Assembly (NCBI RefSeq): GCF_018688375.1
Contig: NZ_CP061318.1
Coordinates: 434,001-498,000, forward strand
Origin: Polynucleobacter sp. AP-Ainpum-60-G11
GTDB lineage: Bacteria > Pseudomonadota > Gammaproteobacteria > Burkholderiales > Burkholderiaceae
Length of the DNA stretch: 64,000 bases
Direction of reading: 5' to 3'
The notes below the pieces were generated by a model that searched no databases, had not been told where the DNA came from, and saw only the letters and a program-made list of their open reading frames with translations. This document shows, piece after piece, positions 8,382 through 16,877 of this stretch. Within the stretch, counting starts at the first letter, position 1; each line of letters starts with the position of its first letter. The translations under genes and the position numbers were made by a program.

Positions 8382-9821
8382 ATGGCCGTTTCATCTACTA
8401 GCTCCTCATCCTCTACCGGCACCGCTTCTATTGACGTGGCTGGCATTGTTTCTCAGTTGATGACAGCTGAAAATAAGCCATTAGATGCCATTAAATCAAA
8501 AATTACTGAACAGCAGGTGGTGATCAGTGATTTGGGCGCCGTTAAAGCAAAAGTGTCCACATTCAAAGATGCCTTGAAGGTTTTTGAGGATCCCAATTCC
8601 TACAATAATTCGGTTGCTGCAACAAGCGACTCGAGTGTGGTTACTGCGACAGCAGCAAACGGTTCTGTTGCTGGAAGTTACAAAATCAGTGTTGAGCAAT
8701 TAGCGCAACCCTCAAAGTATGGTGTATCGGATTTTTCATCATCTACAGCTGCCATTAGCGTTGATGATGGAAATGGGTTTGAAATCACCGTAGGTGGTAC
8801 AAAATATAGTACAAAGGGAGCGGTAACAGTTGATGGAGTGCTCAGCGCCAGAACAGTTCCCGTGCTTGCTTCAAGTCCAACGGTATCTGACTTGAAGTCT
8901 TGGATAAATGCTCTTGGCGTGGATGTTAAGGCCAATGTTGTCCAGACAACCGCTAGTGATCAGTGGGCTTTAACTATTGAAGGAACCTTGCCTGGTGCAG
9001 ACAATGCTGTGACCTATACAGGGTTAAATACCGGCACATTAAATCCGGATGCAACAGTAGTAGCTCAAAATGCGAAATTTACCGTTAATGGGATTGCCTT
9101 TGAGAGATCTAGCAATGCTATCAATGACGCAGTTTCTGGATTAACCATTAATTTAGTCAGCACAACCAGTGCTGGTAGTACAAAAACGATCTCCGTTTCT
9201 GCTGGTGCGAACAACTCGGAAAAAGTGATTCAAGATTTAGTATCGGCCTATAACGATTTGGTGACTCAATACCGATCCTTGACAGCCAATAGCGCTAATT
9301 CAACAACGCCCGGCACATTTGGCAATAACCCAACAATGTTGGCGTTTATAGGTGATATTAAGTCTCGCTTCGCTACTGGATTTTCTTACGGCGACGTAGA
9401 TCCGGTAACAGGCAAAAAGTCGAGCATGAGCTTGGCATCCCTGGGTATGGATTTGCAATTGGACGGCACAATCAAATTTAACTCCATTACTCATGCGCAG
9501 GCTAGTTCGAATGGTTTACAGGCAACTTTAGCCAAAGGCGTAAAGGTTGGCTATGTCAGTGACACTAATTCGCTGATGACATTTGTGACCTCAGAAACTA
9601 GTTTTAGTGGCGCGCTTAGTCAGCAAATCCAGGCGCAATCGAATTCAGTTGCAGATCTGCAAAAACGTCAAGATCAATTGCAAGAACGTTTAGCCACGAT
9701 TCAAAACAATTATATTTCGCAGTACTCAGCATTAAATGCTTTACTCTTTCAGCTCAGCTCTACCAGCAATTCATTGACCAGTGCCCTAGATGCGCTGACT
9801 AATAACAATTCAAAAAATTAA
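8382..9821 (+). CDS. fliD: Flagellar filament cap protein FliD (HAP2)
   Basis: 479 aa. FliD_N is seen in GIVSQLMTAENKPLDAIKSK near the N-terminus, and FliD_C at the end has coiled-coil segments (LQKRQDQLQERLATIQNNYI) and the terminal SALNALLFQLSSTSNSL. FliD caps the growing filament and folds flagellin subunits at the tip. It is first gene of a sigma-54-driven operon with fliS, a FliK-like gene and fhlB. It starts at ATG 8382; no strong Shine-Dalgarno is visible. Confidence 0.96.
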   Translation: MAVSSTSSSSSTGTASIDVAGIVSQLMTAENKPLDAIKSKITEQQVVISDLGAVKAKVSTFKDALKVFEDPNSYNNSVAATSDSSVVTATAANGSVAGSYKISVEQLAQPSKYGVSDFSSSTAAISVDDGNGFEITVGGTKYSTKGAVTVDGVLSARTVPVLASSPTVSDLKSWINALGVDVKANVVQTTASDQWALTIEGTLPGADNAVTYTGLNTGTLNPDATVVAQNAKFTVNGIAFERSSNAINDAVSGLTINLVSTTSAGSTKTISVSAGANNSEKVIQDLVSAYNDLVTQYRSLTANSANSTTPGTFGNNPTMLAFIGDIKSRFATGFSYGDVDPVTGKKSSMSLASLGMDLQLDGTIKFNSITHAQASSNGLQATLAKGVKVGYVSDTNSLMTFVTSETSFSGALSQQIQAQSNSVADLQKRQDQLQERLATIQNNYISQYSALNALLFQLSSTSNSLTSALDALTNNNSKN

Positions 9822-9832
9822 AAGGCCTGATC

Positions 9833-10282
9833 ATGGGAGTTAGAGCTGCAAAGGCTTATGCGAGTAATCAGGTTCAGACGGGTGTTGCTGCCTCAGACTC
9901 CGGTAGTCTCATCATTATGGTTTATGAGCGTATTTTTGATCATCTCAAGATTGGTAAATACGCAATGGAGCGCGGTGAATATGCTGTGGAATCATTCACT
10001 AAGGCGCACGACCTCATTCAGCAAGGATTACTTGCGTGCTTAGACTTTGAAGAGGGCGGTGAAATTTCACAAAGCTTGGGCGCTGTTTACGAATGGTCAT
10101 TGCGTGAAATTATTAGCGCGAGAGCGAGTAAATCACCAGAGAAAATTCAGGCAGTGATTGAAGTTCTTACTCCTTTGTATGAAGCCTGGCTTCAATTGAC
10201 TCCAAAAGAGATTTTTAGTAATTTATCTGCTGATGAGAGTAGTCTTAGTAATCCAAATTTGCAAAGACAAGTTACCAATTGA
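9833..10282 (+). CDS. fliS: Flagellin export chaperone FliS
   Basis: 149 aa all-helical protein with the FliS core: an AYASNQVQTGVAAS N-terminus, SLIIMVYERIFDHL near 25-38, and a four-helix body. FliS binds the flagellin C-terminus to prevent premature polymerisation and hands it to FlhA. The gene starts 11 bp after fliD. No separate fliT follows; the next gene is FliK-like. Confidence 0.93.
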   Translation: MGVRAAKAYASNQVQTGVAASDSGSLIIMVYERIFDHLKIGKYAMERGEYAVESFTKAHDLIQQGLLACLDFEEGGEISQSLGAVYEWSLREIISARASKSPEKIQAVIEVLTPLYEAWLQLTPKEIFSNLSADESSLSNPNLQRQVTN

Positions 10283-10302
10283 GGCGCTAGCGAGTCCGGA
10301 TT

Positions 10303-11364
10303 ATGGCAATTCCAATCCCTCCAAACCTGCCTATAAGTCCAGTAGTTGATTTTCATCGCAATGATTTAATTACGCCTCCATCCGCCCCCGCAGTTGTTGA
10401 GAGTCTTGGCGCAATTGATCCTCGAGTGGCATTAAGGATGCCTTTGCCAGTTGGAGATTCATCTGCTGGCGCCGCTATGCACGATGCATTGCAAAATGCT
10501 GCTGCTAGAGCGGGCGCTGCTGTTGCATCTGAACCCAGTGTTGATCAGGCAGTCTTGTTGGAACTTTCGTCCATGACGGCTGATCTGGCAGAAGCTGCAG
10601 GTAACCCATCTCAAGCTCGAGTAACGAACTTGCTATCCCAGAGTCTGGCACGTATGGATACCTTGGGTGGGGCTGCTTTAGGCCAAATGCTCTCGGATAT
10701 CTTGGCAGTCGATGTGCCTGAACTTGGGCAATCTGTGACTACAGATGCTAAGAGTGCGGCAACACAAAGCGCTGTTGTCTCCTGGCCTGCAGCCAGTGCT
10801 CAAACTCCGTTGGTTAGTGTCGCAGATCCTAAATTGGCTATGAACACGCTGTATCAAAATTTGCAGAGCTCGGGAATATTTGCAGCGGATCAATTAAAGA
10901 GATTGTTGTTTCCCGCTAGCGAAGATGATGGGGCGCCATTAGCGACTAGCAATAGTGTTGAGACTGAAACTGCAAATTTAGTTGGGCAACTATCAACAGA
11001 TTCACCAGCAGTACGAGATTCAGTCAAATTGCTTTTGCGCGGAGATATTCTTTGGCAAGGGCAATTGATGCCAAACGTACAGGGGCGCTTATATCGCGAG
11101 GATGCATGGGAAGCAGATCCAGATCAGCCTGGGCAATTACAAAAAGGTAGCCGAATCACGATGGAAGTAACTCTGCCCAATTTAGGCCCATTTAAAGTGG
11201 TGGGAACTCAATTCGGTGAGAGTGTGCACGTTGCAGTAGAGGGTGCTCCTGAAGCGCAAAGTACCCTGACAAATGCTTTTTCAGATTTGCTAGAGCAAAT
11301 GCGTTCTCAAGTGGATCCTGATGCAAAAGTCAGCTTAAAGGGTGGCGGGTCTTCCAATGGATGA
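10303..11364 (+). CDS. Second FliK-like (hook-length control C-terminal domain) protein
   Basis: 353 aa. The N-terminal two thirds is Ala/Ser/Pro-rich and low in complexity. The last ~110 residues (LRGDILWQGQLMPNVQGRLYREDAW, VTLPNLGPFKVVGTQFG) resemble the globular FliK C-terminal domain that contacts the export switch protein FlhB. In Burkholderiales a gene of this kind sits between fliS/fliT and fhlB; here it overlaps fhlB. The canonical fliK is at 20637. Whether this paralogue controls substrate switching or partners with FhlB is not established from sequence. Confidence 0.65.
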   Translation: MAIPIPPNLPISPVVDFHRNDLITPPSAPAVVESLGAIDPRVALRMPLPVGDSSAGAAMHDALQNAAARAGAAVASEPSVDQAVLLELSSMTADLAEAAGNPSQARVTNLLSQSLARMDTLGGAALGQMLSDILAVDVPELGQSVTTDAKSAATQSAVVSWPAASAQTPLVSVADPKLAMNTLYQNLQSSGIFAADQLKRLLFPASEDDGAPLATSNSVETETANLVGQLSTDSPAVRDSVKLLLRGDILWQGQLMPNVQGRLYREDAWEADPDQPGQLQKGSRITMEVTLPNLGPFKVVGTQFGESVHVAVEGAPEAQSTLTNAFSDLLEQMRSQVDPDAKVSLKGGGSSNG

Positions 11365-11656
11365 GAAAAAGATTCGCAAAGCGGTTGCCCTTGCATATGA
11401 AGTTAATAGTGCCGCACCACGCATTACCGGACAGGGTGAGGGCTTTGTGGCGGAAGCTATTTTGGCCAGGGCAAAAGAATTCGGCATTCCGACCAAAACA
11501 GAGCCAGAGTTAGTCGAGTTTTTAATGCAGCTCAAACTCAATGAGTTGGTGCCGCCAAAACTTTATGCCGCTGTAGCTGAGGTGCTAGCTTGGGCTTATG
11601 AGGTGGATGGCAAAAGCGTACCCAATCCAAACAATATTCCGATAGATTCTCGATAA
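11357..11656 (+). CDS. fhlB: FhlB: stand-alone FlhB cytoplasmic-domain homologue
   Basis: About 99 aa from ATG 11357; an in-frame GTG at 11342 is an alternative start. It corresponds to the C-terminal cytoplasmic subdomain of FlhB/YscU, with AVALAYEV, an AP-I-G strand, and an LxAAVAEVLAWAYEV ending that matches the end of FlhB at 44640-44705. It lacks the membrane domain and the NPTH autocleavage site. Such proteins can partly substitute for FlhB C-terminal functions in export. It overlaps the preceding FliK-like gene by 8 bases. Confidence 0.85.
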   Translation: MDEKKIRKAVALAYEVNSAAPRITGQGEGFVAEAILARAKEFGIPTKTEPELVEFLMQLKLNELVPPKLYAAVAEVLAWAYEVDGKSVPNPNNIPIDSR

Positions 11657-11673
11657 GAGATCTTGGTAATAAA

Positions 11674-11698
11674 AAAAGCCCAGTTCAACTGGGCTTTT
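11674..11698. terminator. Bidirectional terminator between fhlB and fliE
   Basis: A perfect palindromic stem of 12 bp per arm (AAAAGCCCAGTT and AACTGGGCTTTT) lies between convergent operons. A-rich and T-rich flanks on both sides make it usable in both directions. Confidence 0.9.
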
Positions 11699-11719
11699 GC
11701 TTATCTGGGGCCTGGTTAC

Positions 11720-12046
11720 TTAAACCTGTAAGTTCGTCACTTCTTTGTAAGCATCCACTAATCTGTTGCGAACTGCAATCATGCCTTGTAAGGAAAGATT
11801 GGCTTTTTGGAGGGAGACGATCACATCTTCCAATGAGGTATCCGATGCACCAGTTGCAAAGGACTGGGCTTTAGCTTGAGCACTATTTTGCGCGGTATTG
11901 ACGTTTTCAATCGCATTTTTGAGAACTGCGGAGAAATCAACGCCATTGCCAGCTTGGTTATCAGTAGCGACAGGCTTACCACTGGCTGCAGCGGCTAATG
12001 CCTGCATCCGGGTAATCATCGAATCTACGCTGGTTGTTGTGCTCAT
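11720..12046 (-). CDS. fliE: Flagellar hook-basal body protein FliE
   Basis: 108 aa. The conserved C-terminal half reads DVIVSLQKANLSLQGMIAVRNRLVDAYKEV, the typical FliE signature. FliE joins the MS ring (FliF) to the proximal rod and is an early export substrate. It is the last gene of a minus-strand operon after flrB and flrC, 34 bp downstream of flrC. This separates it from fliF, with which it is more usually co-transcribed. Confidence 0.95.
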   Translation of the reverse strand: MSTTTSVDSMITRMQALAAAASGKPVATDNQAGNGVDFSAVLKNAIENVNTAQNSAQAKAQSFATGASDTSLEDVIVSLQKANLSLQGMIAVRNRLVDAYKEVTNLQV

Positions 12047-12080
12047 GCGCCTAATTATCTATCAAAATCACTCAAAATAC

Positions 12081-13571
12081 TTATTCATTAAGAAAGCCTG
12101 CTTCTTTATAGGCTTTCAGCTTGTAGCGTAATGCCCTTGCTGAGATGCCTAATACTTCTACGGCTTTCGTTCTATTTCCATTTACTTCTGCCAAAACCTT
12201 GAGGATGTGCTCACGCTCCACTGACTCAATATCCTGACTTAATTCACCCTTAGGTAATGCAATTTCTGTGCCATTTTGGGGCATTTTGCCCTCTGGAGTA
12301 CGATTTATTGCTTCTTTTAGGGAGTGATCGACTGTGGCAGTGTGGGTCAGTTGGGAGTCGTCCAGTTCTAAGTCTTCCGCATAGATTTGATCCCCATCTG
12401 CCAATAAAACCGCCCTTTGAATGATGTTCTCTAGTTCACGGACATTGCCAGGCCAAGGGTACTTTTGTAAAAGTGCTCTAGCTGCCACACTCAAGGTGAG
12501 GGTGTCACGGCCAATATTTACGCTATAGCGTTTGAGAAAGAACTCCGCCAGTGGAATGATGTCTAGAGGGCGATTGCGCAATTCCAGAACATGAATTGGG
12601 AACACGTTTAGGCGGAAGTACAAATCCTCCCTGAACTTACCTGCTTTGACTTGCTCTTGAAGATTGAGGTTGGTAGCCGCAATGATGCGGACATCTGCCT
12701 GGATGGAGTCAGTTGAGCCAATACGCTCAATCATTTTGTCTTGCAATACGCGCAAGAGTTTGGCTTGTAGTGGTGCTGGCATCTCACCAATTTCATCTAA
12801 GAAGAGGGTGCCTTTATGGGCTTGCTCAAACTTACCCGCTTGTGATTTGGTGGCACCAGTAAATGAACCTTTTTCATGACCAAACAAAATCGATTCCAAC
12901 AAGGTCTCTGGAATAGCCGCGCAGTTAATGGCTACGTAAGGTCCTTTTGCGCGCTTGGATGTTTTATGAATGTGATGCGCAATCACTTCTTTACCTGCAC
13001 CAGATTCGCCTGTCACTAAAACGCTCGTATCGGTTGCGGCCACTCGTTCACATCTCGTGAAGGTAGCAATGCTCTGTGGGTCTACTGCAATCACGTTGTG
13101 CTCCGCAGGTCGAATCTGTGAGCCAACTTCTTTAGTTTTTGGCGTAGCTTCTACTGGAGCAGATTCTTCGGGCGTACTTACTAGATTGGTTTCTGGTGGG
13201 TGATAGCGAGAAATAATTTCGATTAGCTGTTGCGGTACAAACGGCTTAATGAGAAAGTCTCTTGCGCCTGCTTTTAAAGCTTCTACTGCAAGCTTAGTAT
13301 CAGCAAAAGCGGTCATGATCACCACCGGCAAATCAGGACATTCTGTTTGTGCGATCTTCAGGAGATCTAAGCCAGTCATGCCAGGCAGCTTGTAGTCTGT
13401 GACCAATACGGTCTTGAGTCCTGGGCGCAGGAGTGGTACTACTGTCTCAGCTCTTTGGTGAGTAACAAAGTCAATATTCTTCATGCGAAGCGTGACTGCG
13501 ATAGCCTCTCTGAGGTCTTCATCATCCTCAACCAAAATCACGGGGAAACGTTGATCAATAGCGTCATTCAT
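12081..13571 (-). CDS. flrC: Sigma-54-dependent flagellar response regulator (FlrC/FleR type)
   Basis: 496 aa NtrC-family activator. The receiver domain (8-125) keeps the phospho-acceptor D59 and K109. The AAA+ domain carries Walker A GESGAGKE (188-195), the sigma-54-contact loop GSFTGA (235-240) and Walker B GTLFLDEIGEMP (254-265). A Fis-type helix-turn-helix closes the protein (GNRTKAVEVLGISARALRYKL). It lies 23 bp after its sensor kinase gene and probably activates the sigma-54 promoters before fliD and flgB. The GSFTGA form is a common functional variant of GAFTGA. Confidence 0.92.
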   Translation of the reverse strand: MNDAIDQRFPVILVEDDEDLREAIAVTLRMKNIDFVTHQRAETVVPLLRPGLKTVLVTDYKLPGMTGLDLLKIAQTECPDLPVVIMTAFADTKLAVEALKAGARDFLIKPFVPQQLIEIISRYHPPETNLVSTPEESAPVEATPKTKEVGSQIRPAEHNVIAVDPQSIATFTRCERVAATDTSVLVTGESGAGKEVIAHHIHKTSKRAKGPYVAINCAAIPETLLESILFGHEKGSFTGATKSQAGKFEQAHKGTLFLDEIGEMPAPLQAKLLRVLQDKMIERIGSTDSIQADVRIIAATNLNLQEQVKAGKFREDLYFRLNVFPIHVLELRNRPLDIIPLAEFFLKRYSVNIGRDTLTLSVAARALLQKYPWPGNVRELENIIQRAVLLADGDQIYAEDLELDDSQLTHTATVDHSLKEAINRTPEGKMPQNGTEIALPKGELSQDIESVEREHILKVLAEVNGNRTKAVEVLGISARALRYKLKAYKEAGFLNE

Positions 13572-13594
13572 TTCAATAGTTCGTTTCTCAGTAT

Positions 13595-14737
13595 TTATTG
13601 TTGCGTGATGGGTAAGGTGATCTTAAAGACGGCGCCGTGTTTAGTGTTGTGAACAGCAATTGTTCCGCGGTGGGCATCTAAAGTATTTTTTGCAATCGAT
13701 AGACCAAGACCGGTGCCATTAGCGCTAGTTGTAGAGAAGGGCTCAAACAAGGAGTCAATGATCGTGCTCGCAATTCCGGGTCCCTGATCTTCGATGGTGA
13801 TGATTAGCTTCTTTGAATCAATGCTTGCGGTGAGTGAAACGGCGTCATTGGGCTTTGAAACCGCCAGTGCATTTTCAAGAATAGCTACGAGTGCATTCGG
13901 AATGGATTTAGGCTCCACTAGCAACATCACCGTTTCCGAAATATCGCACTGAACATTGAGTTTTACTTGTTTTGTTTCAAACAATGCTTGAATGCTAGCT
14001 TGCGCTTCATCAATCAGTTGCTTGGCAGAAGCAAGTACAGTTTTGGTGGGGCGATTAGAAATAAATCGCAACATATCTTGTGAGAGTTTTTCAAGATCGA
14101 GCAATTGTTTGCGCAAACGCAAGGCAAACTCTTTTGCCATTTCTGGCTGAACTTCATCATCGCAAAGATGGGATGAATACAGTAGGGCAGTAGCTAGCGG
14201 TGTGCGAAATTGGTGTGCAATACCGGCGGCCATTTTGCCCATAGCGGTGAGGCGATTCTCGCGCTGGGTTTCTTGATGAAGAGAGATGTTGGCCGTAATG
14301 TCTTGAATCTGAACAAAGCTTCGAATGCCCTCATCAATGCGAATCACCTGAACCATCTTTTGCGGCGAGTTGCGATTTTCCGCATTGCCAATCAGATATT
14401 CACCAGGCGCTATGGAGGCTTGCCAATCATTTGGTAATTCAAAATGATTGCCTGTACTTAAATTAGGTAAGAACTGGAGTACAGCTGGGTTATGAAGCAG
14501 AACAATGTTGTTCTCTAAAAGAATGACGCCGGCCGGAATGGCATTTAATAAGATCCCTAAGCGCTGATTGGACTTTTGCAGCTCAGAGCTGAGCTGATTG
14601 ATCTTCTCTTGTAGGGCGGCTTGCTGAGTCTCGAGCTTTTGAGATTCCGCATAAAAAATGGCAAATGCCTCCTCTAGGTGCTTGGCAGCTAGAGTGGGAT
14701 CTTTCTCAGCAGGTATAGTAGGAACTGACTTGGTCAA
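13595..14737 (-). CDS. flrB: Cytoplasmic sensor histidine kinase (FlrB/FleS type)
   Basis: 380 aa, without transmembrane segments. An N-terminal coiled coil (about 18-60) is followed by a PAS-like domain (60-150), the H-box AGIAHQFRTPLA with H175, and an ATPase domain with DQGPGIA and GTGLGLSIAKN. This soluble PAS-kinase build is that of FlrB/FleS, which senses basal-body assembly and phosphorylates FlrC/FleR. The start is TTG at 14737, forced by an in-frame TAG four codons upstream and no nearby ATG. It is divergent from fliF. Confidence 0.9.
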   Translation of the reverse strand: MTKSVPTIPAEKDPTLAAKHLEEAFAIFYAESQKLETQQAALQEKINQLSSELQKSNQRLGILLNAIPAGVILLENNIVLLHNPAVLQFLPNLSTGNHFELPNDWQASIAPGEYLIGNAENRNSPQKMVQVIRIDEGIRSFVQIQDITANISLHQETQRENRLTAMGKMAAGIAHQFRTPLATALLYSSHLCDDEVQPEMAKEFALRLRKQLLDLEKLSQDMLRFISNRPTKTVLASAKQLIDEAQASIQALFETKQVKLNVQCDISETVMLLVEPKSIPNALVAILENALAVSKPNDAVSLTASIDSKKLIITIEDQGPGIASTIIDSLFEPFSTTSANGTGLGLSIAKNTLDAHRGTIAVHNTKHGAVFKITLPITQQ

Positions 14738-14760
14738 TGTATTTATCTATAGCTAAATGC

Positions 14761-14818
14761 GGATTAAATGACTTTGGTTTTCTAATGACTGGGGCGGCAA
14801 TTTTTGCCTCTTTAATCC
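14761..14818. promoter_or_regulatory. Nested inverted repeats in the flrB-fliF divergent promoter region
   Basis: GGATTAAA (14761-14768) pairs with TTTAATCC (14811-14818); inside it GGCAA (14796-14800) pairs with TTGCC (14804-14808). This is the only symmetric structure in the 179-bp divergent spacer, so it may be a regulator-binding site. A sigma-54-like GG...GC pair here has 11-base spacing and is not called as a promoter. Confidence 0.4.
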
Positions 14819-14916
14819 CATAGAATATCAATATTTAGGGAAAAAAGGCAAAAAGGTTCTATATTTAGTGATATTATGTTTACAGAATTTTTACCTGATT
14901 TGACGGAATCGACCCA

Positions 14917-16860
14917 TTGAGCGAAGAGGCAAAGCCCGGAATACAGGATAGCGAGAAGGATGCAGCAGTAGTTAGCATTGGCTCTAAAGCCGCCTCCGCA
15001 GCTATTCCAGCGACGGCCCCATCTAAGGGCAAGGTCAAACTCCCCTCAAAATTGGGCGAACTCCAGCAGCGCTTTAGTGCCTTAGGCCTCCAGCAGCGTC
15101 TGATCGTAGCCGCAGCACTCTTCCTATTTATCTCAGTATTGGTCTTTGTATCGGTCTCTGGCCGCAGCAAAGATGACTATCGCGTGCTCTTCTCTAGCAT
15201 CAATGAGCGTGATGGTGCTGCAATCGTGGCCGCCTTGCAGCAGATGAATGTTCCTTATAAGTTCACAGAAGGCGGCGCCGCCATTTTGGTGCCAGAATCT
15301 TCAGTCTATGAAACCCGTTTGCGCCTTGCTGGACAAGGGCTCCCGAAGGCGGGCAACGTTGGTTTTGAACTGCTTGAAAACCAAAAGATGGGTACCAGCC
15401 AGTTTGTAGAGCAGGTGAACTATCAGCGTGGTCTTGAGGGTGAGCTAGCCCGCAGCATCAGCTCCTTAGCGCAAGTTAAATCTGCTCGAGTGATGTTAGC
15501 CATTCCGAAGCAAACCGCATTTATGCGTGAGCAAGAAAAGCCTACTGCCTCTGTTGTGGTGACCATGCACCCAGGCCGATTCTTGGACGCCCAGCAAGTT
15601 GCTGCCATTACCAATTTAGTAGGCTCTTCCGTACCCAATCTAGGACCAGCCAATGTCACGATTGTGGATGCCGAAGGCAGTCTATTGGCGCCTAATGCTC
15701 AGCGCCTAATGGGGCTTGATAGTAATCAGTTGAAATACGTAGCCGAACTCGAAGGCGCTTTATCTAAGCGGGTGCAAGCCATCTTGGAGCCCGTCACTGG
15801 TAAAGAGAATGTGCGCGCTCAAGTTACCGTAGATATGGACTTTGGTGAGCTTGAGCGTACCGAAGAAACTTTCGGTCGTAATTCACCACCAAATCAATCT
15901 TCGATTCGTAGTCAGCAAACTAACGAGGCGGCAACGCCTGGATCTTCAGCAGCAGGTGTTCCTGGTGCATTGACCAACCAGCCTCCAGGTGGCGGGCAGG
16001 CGCCAATTAATGCTGCAGGCGGAGCTGCTACTGGACCGCAAAATCTGAACGCACCTCCATCAAGCTCAAGCTCGACTGCAAGCAACATCAAAAAAGACGC
16101 AACCATTAATTACGAGTTAGATCGTGCGATTCAGAGAATGAAATCTGAAAAAGGCCAGGTCAGAAGAGTGTCTGCTGGTGTAGTGGTGAACTACAAGCAG
16201 CCTACTGGAGTTGATAAAGATGGCAAGCCACTCAAGCCTGTTCCTTATAACGCCAAAGAGTTAGATCAGATTAATAATTTAGCCCGTGATGCGGTCGGTT
16301 TTAATGAAAAGCGTGGCGATAGCGTGAGCGTTGCCAATATTCCATTTAAGATCGAAGCAGATATGGAGCCGCCGTTTTATAAACAGGCGGGTGTGATTGA
16401 GCTCAGTAAAGAGTTCTTTAAGTTTGCGATTATCCTGGGATCTCTAGGCATTATTTTCTTTGGCGTTGTGAAGCCATTACTCTTTCCGAAGAAGATGGAC
16501 GAGGCTTTGGAAGAGCAGCGTATAGAAGAAGAGTTTGATGAGAAGATGAAGGCTGAGATGGCCCAAATGGATCCGAAAGCTCGCGACAAACGTCGCATGG
16601 AAATGGAATTACTCAAAGAGCGTCAGCGTATCGCCGAAGAGGAAGAGCGTGCACGCCTTGAAGAAGAGCGCACCAAACTCGAAGAAGAGCGTAAGCGTGC
16701 TGACGAAGAGAAGAAGCAGGAGTACGACGAGTTGCTCAAATATGCACAAGAATTTGTGGAGGAAAATCCGAAGGTGGTCTCCTCAATATTTAAAGAGTGG
16801 CTGGCCGATGATGCCGAAAAAACGAATACCGCTAATGCCGCTGCGGCAAACGCTGGTTGA
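14917..16860 (+). CDS. fliF: Flagellar MS-ring protein FliF
   Basis: 647 aa. First membrane segment at about 64-85, ring-building motifs (YRVLFSSINERDGAAIVAAL, VSSARVMLA-like KSARVMLAIP), a low-complexity loop, a second membrane segment at about 497-520, and the FliG-binding tail EFVEENPKVVSSIFKEWL. Between the second membrane segment and the tail lies an unusual ~80-residue Glu/Lys/Arg-rich coiled coil (526-605). The start is TTG at 14917; an in-frame stop at 14896 rules out an upstream start. It heads the operon fliFGHIJKLMNOPQR. Confidence 0.95.
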   Translation: MSEEAKPGIQDSEKDAAVVSIGSKAASAAIPATAPSKGKVKLPSKLGELQQRFSALGLQQRLIVAAALFLFISVLVFVSVSGRSKDDYRVLFSSINERDGAAIVAALQQMNVPYKFTEGGAAILVPESSVYETRLRLAGQGLPKAGNVGFELLENQKMGTSQFVEQVNYQRGLEGELARSISSLAQVKSARVMLAIPKQTAFMREQEKPTASVVVTMHPGRFLDAQQVAAITNLVGSSVPNLGPANVTIVDAEGSLLAPNAQRLMGLDSNQLKYVAELEGALSKRVQAILEPVTGKENVRAQVTVDMDFGELERTEETFGRNSPPNQSSIRSQQTNEAATPGSSAAGVPGALTNQPPGGGQAPINAAGGAATGPQNLNAPPSSSSSTASNIKKDATINYELDRAIQRMKSEKGQVRRVSAGVVVNYKQPTGVDKDGKPLKPVPYNAKELDQINNLARDAVGFNEKRGDSVSVANIPFKIEADMEPPFYKQAGVIELSKEFFKFAIILGSLGIIFFGVVKPLLFPKKMDEALEEQRIEEEFDEKMKAEMAQMDPKARDKRRMEMELLKERQRIAEEEERARLEEERTKLEEERKRADEEKKQEYDELLKYAQEFVEENPKVVSSIFKEWLADDAEKTNTANAAAANAG

Positions 16861-16877
16861 GATAAAGAGTAGAGAAC

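Noticed and set aside
14790..14810. Sigma-54 promoter for fliF
   Set aside because: The GG and GC elements are separated by 11 bases, not the strict 10. A minus-strand pair with correct spacing near 14806-14822 has poor flanking matches.
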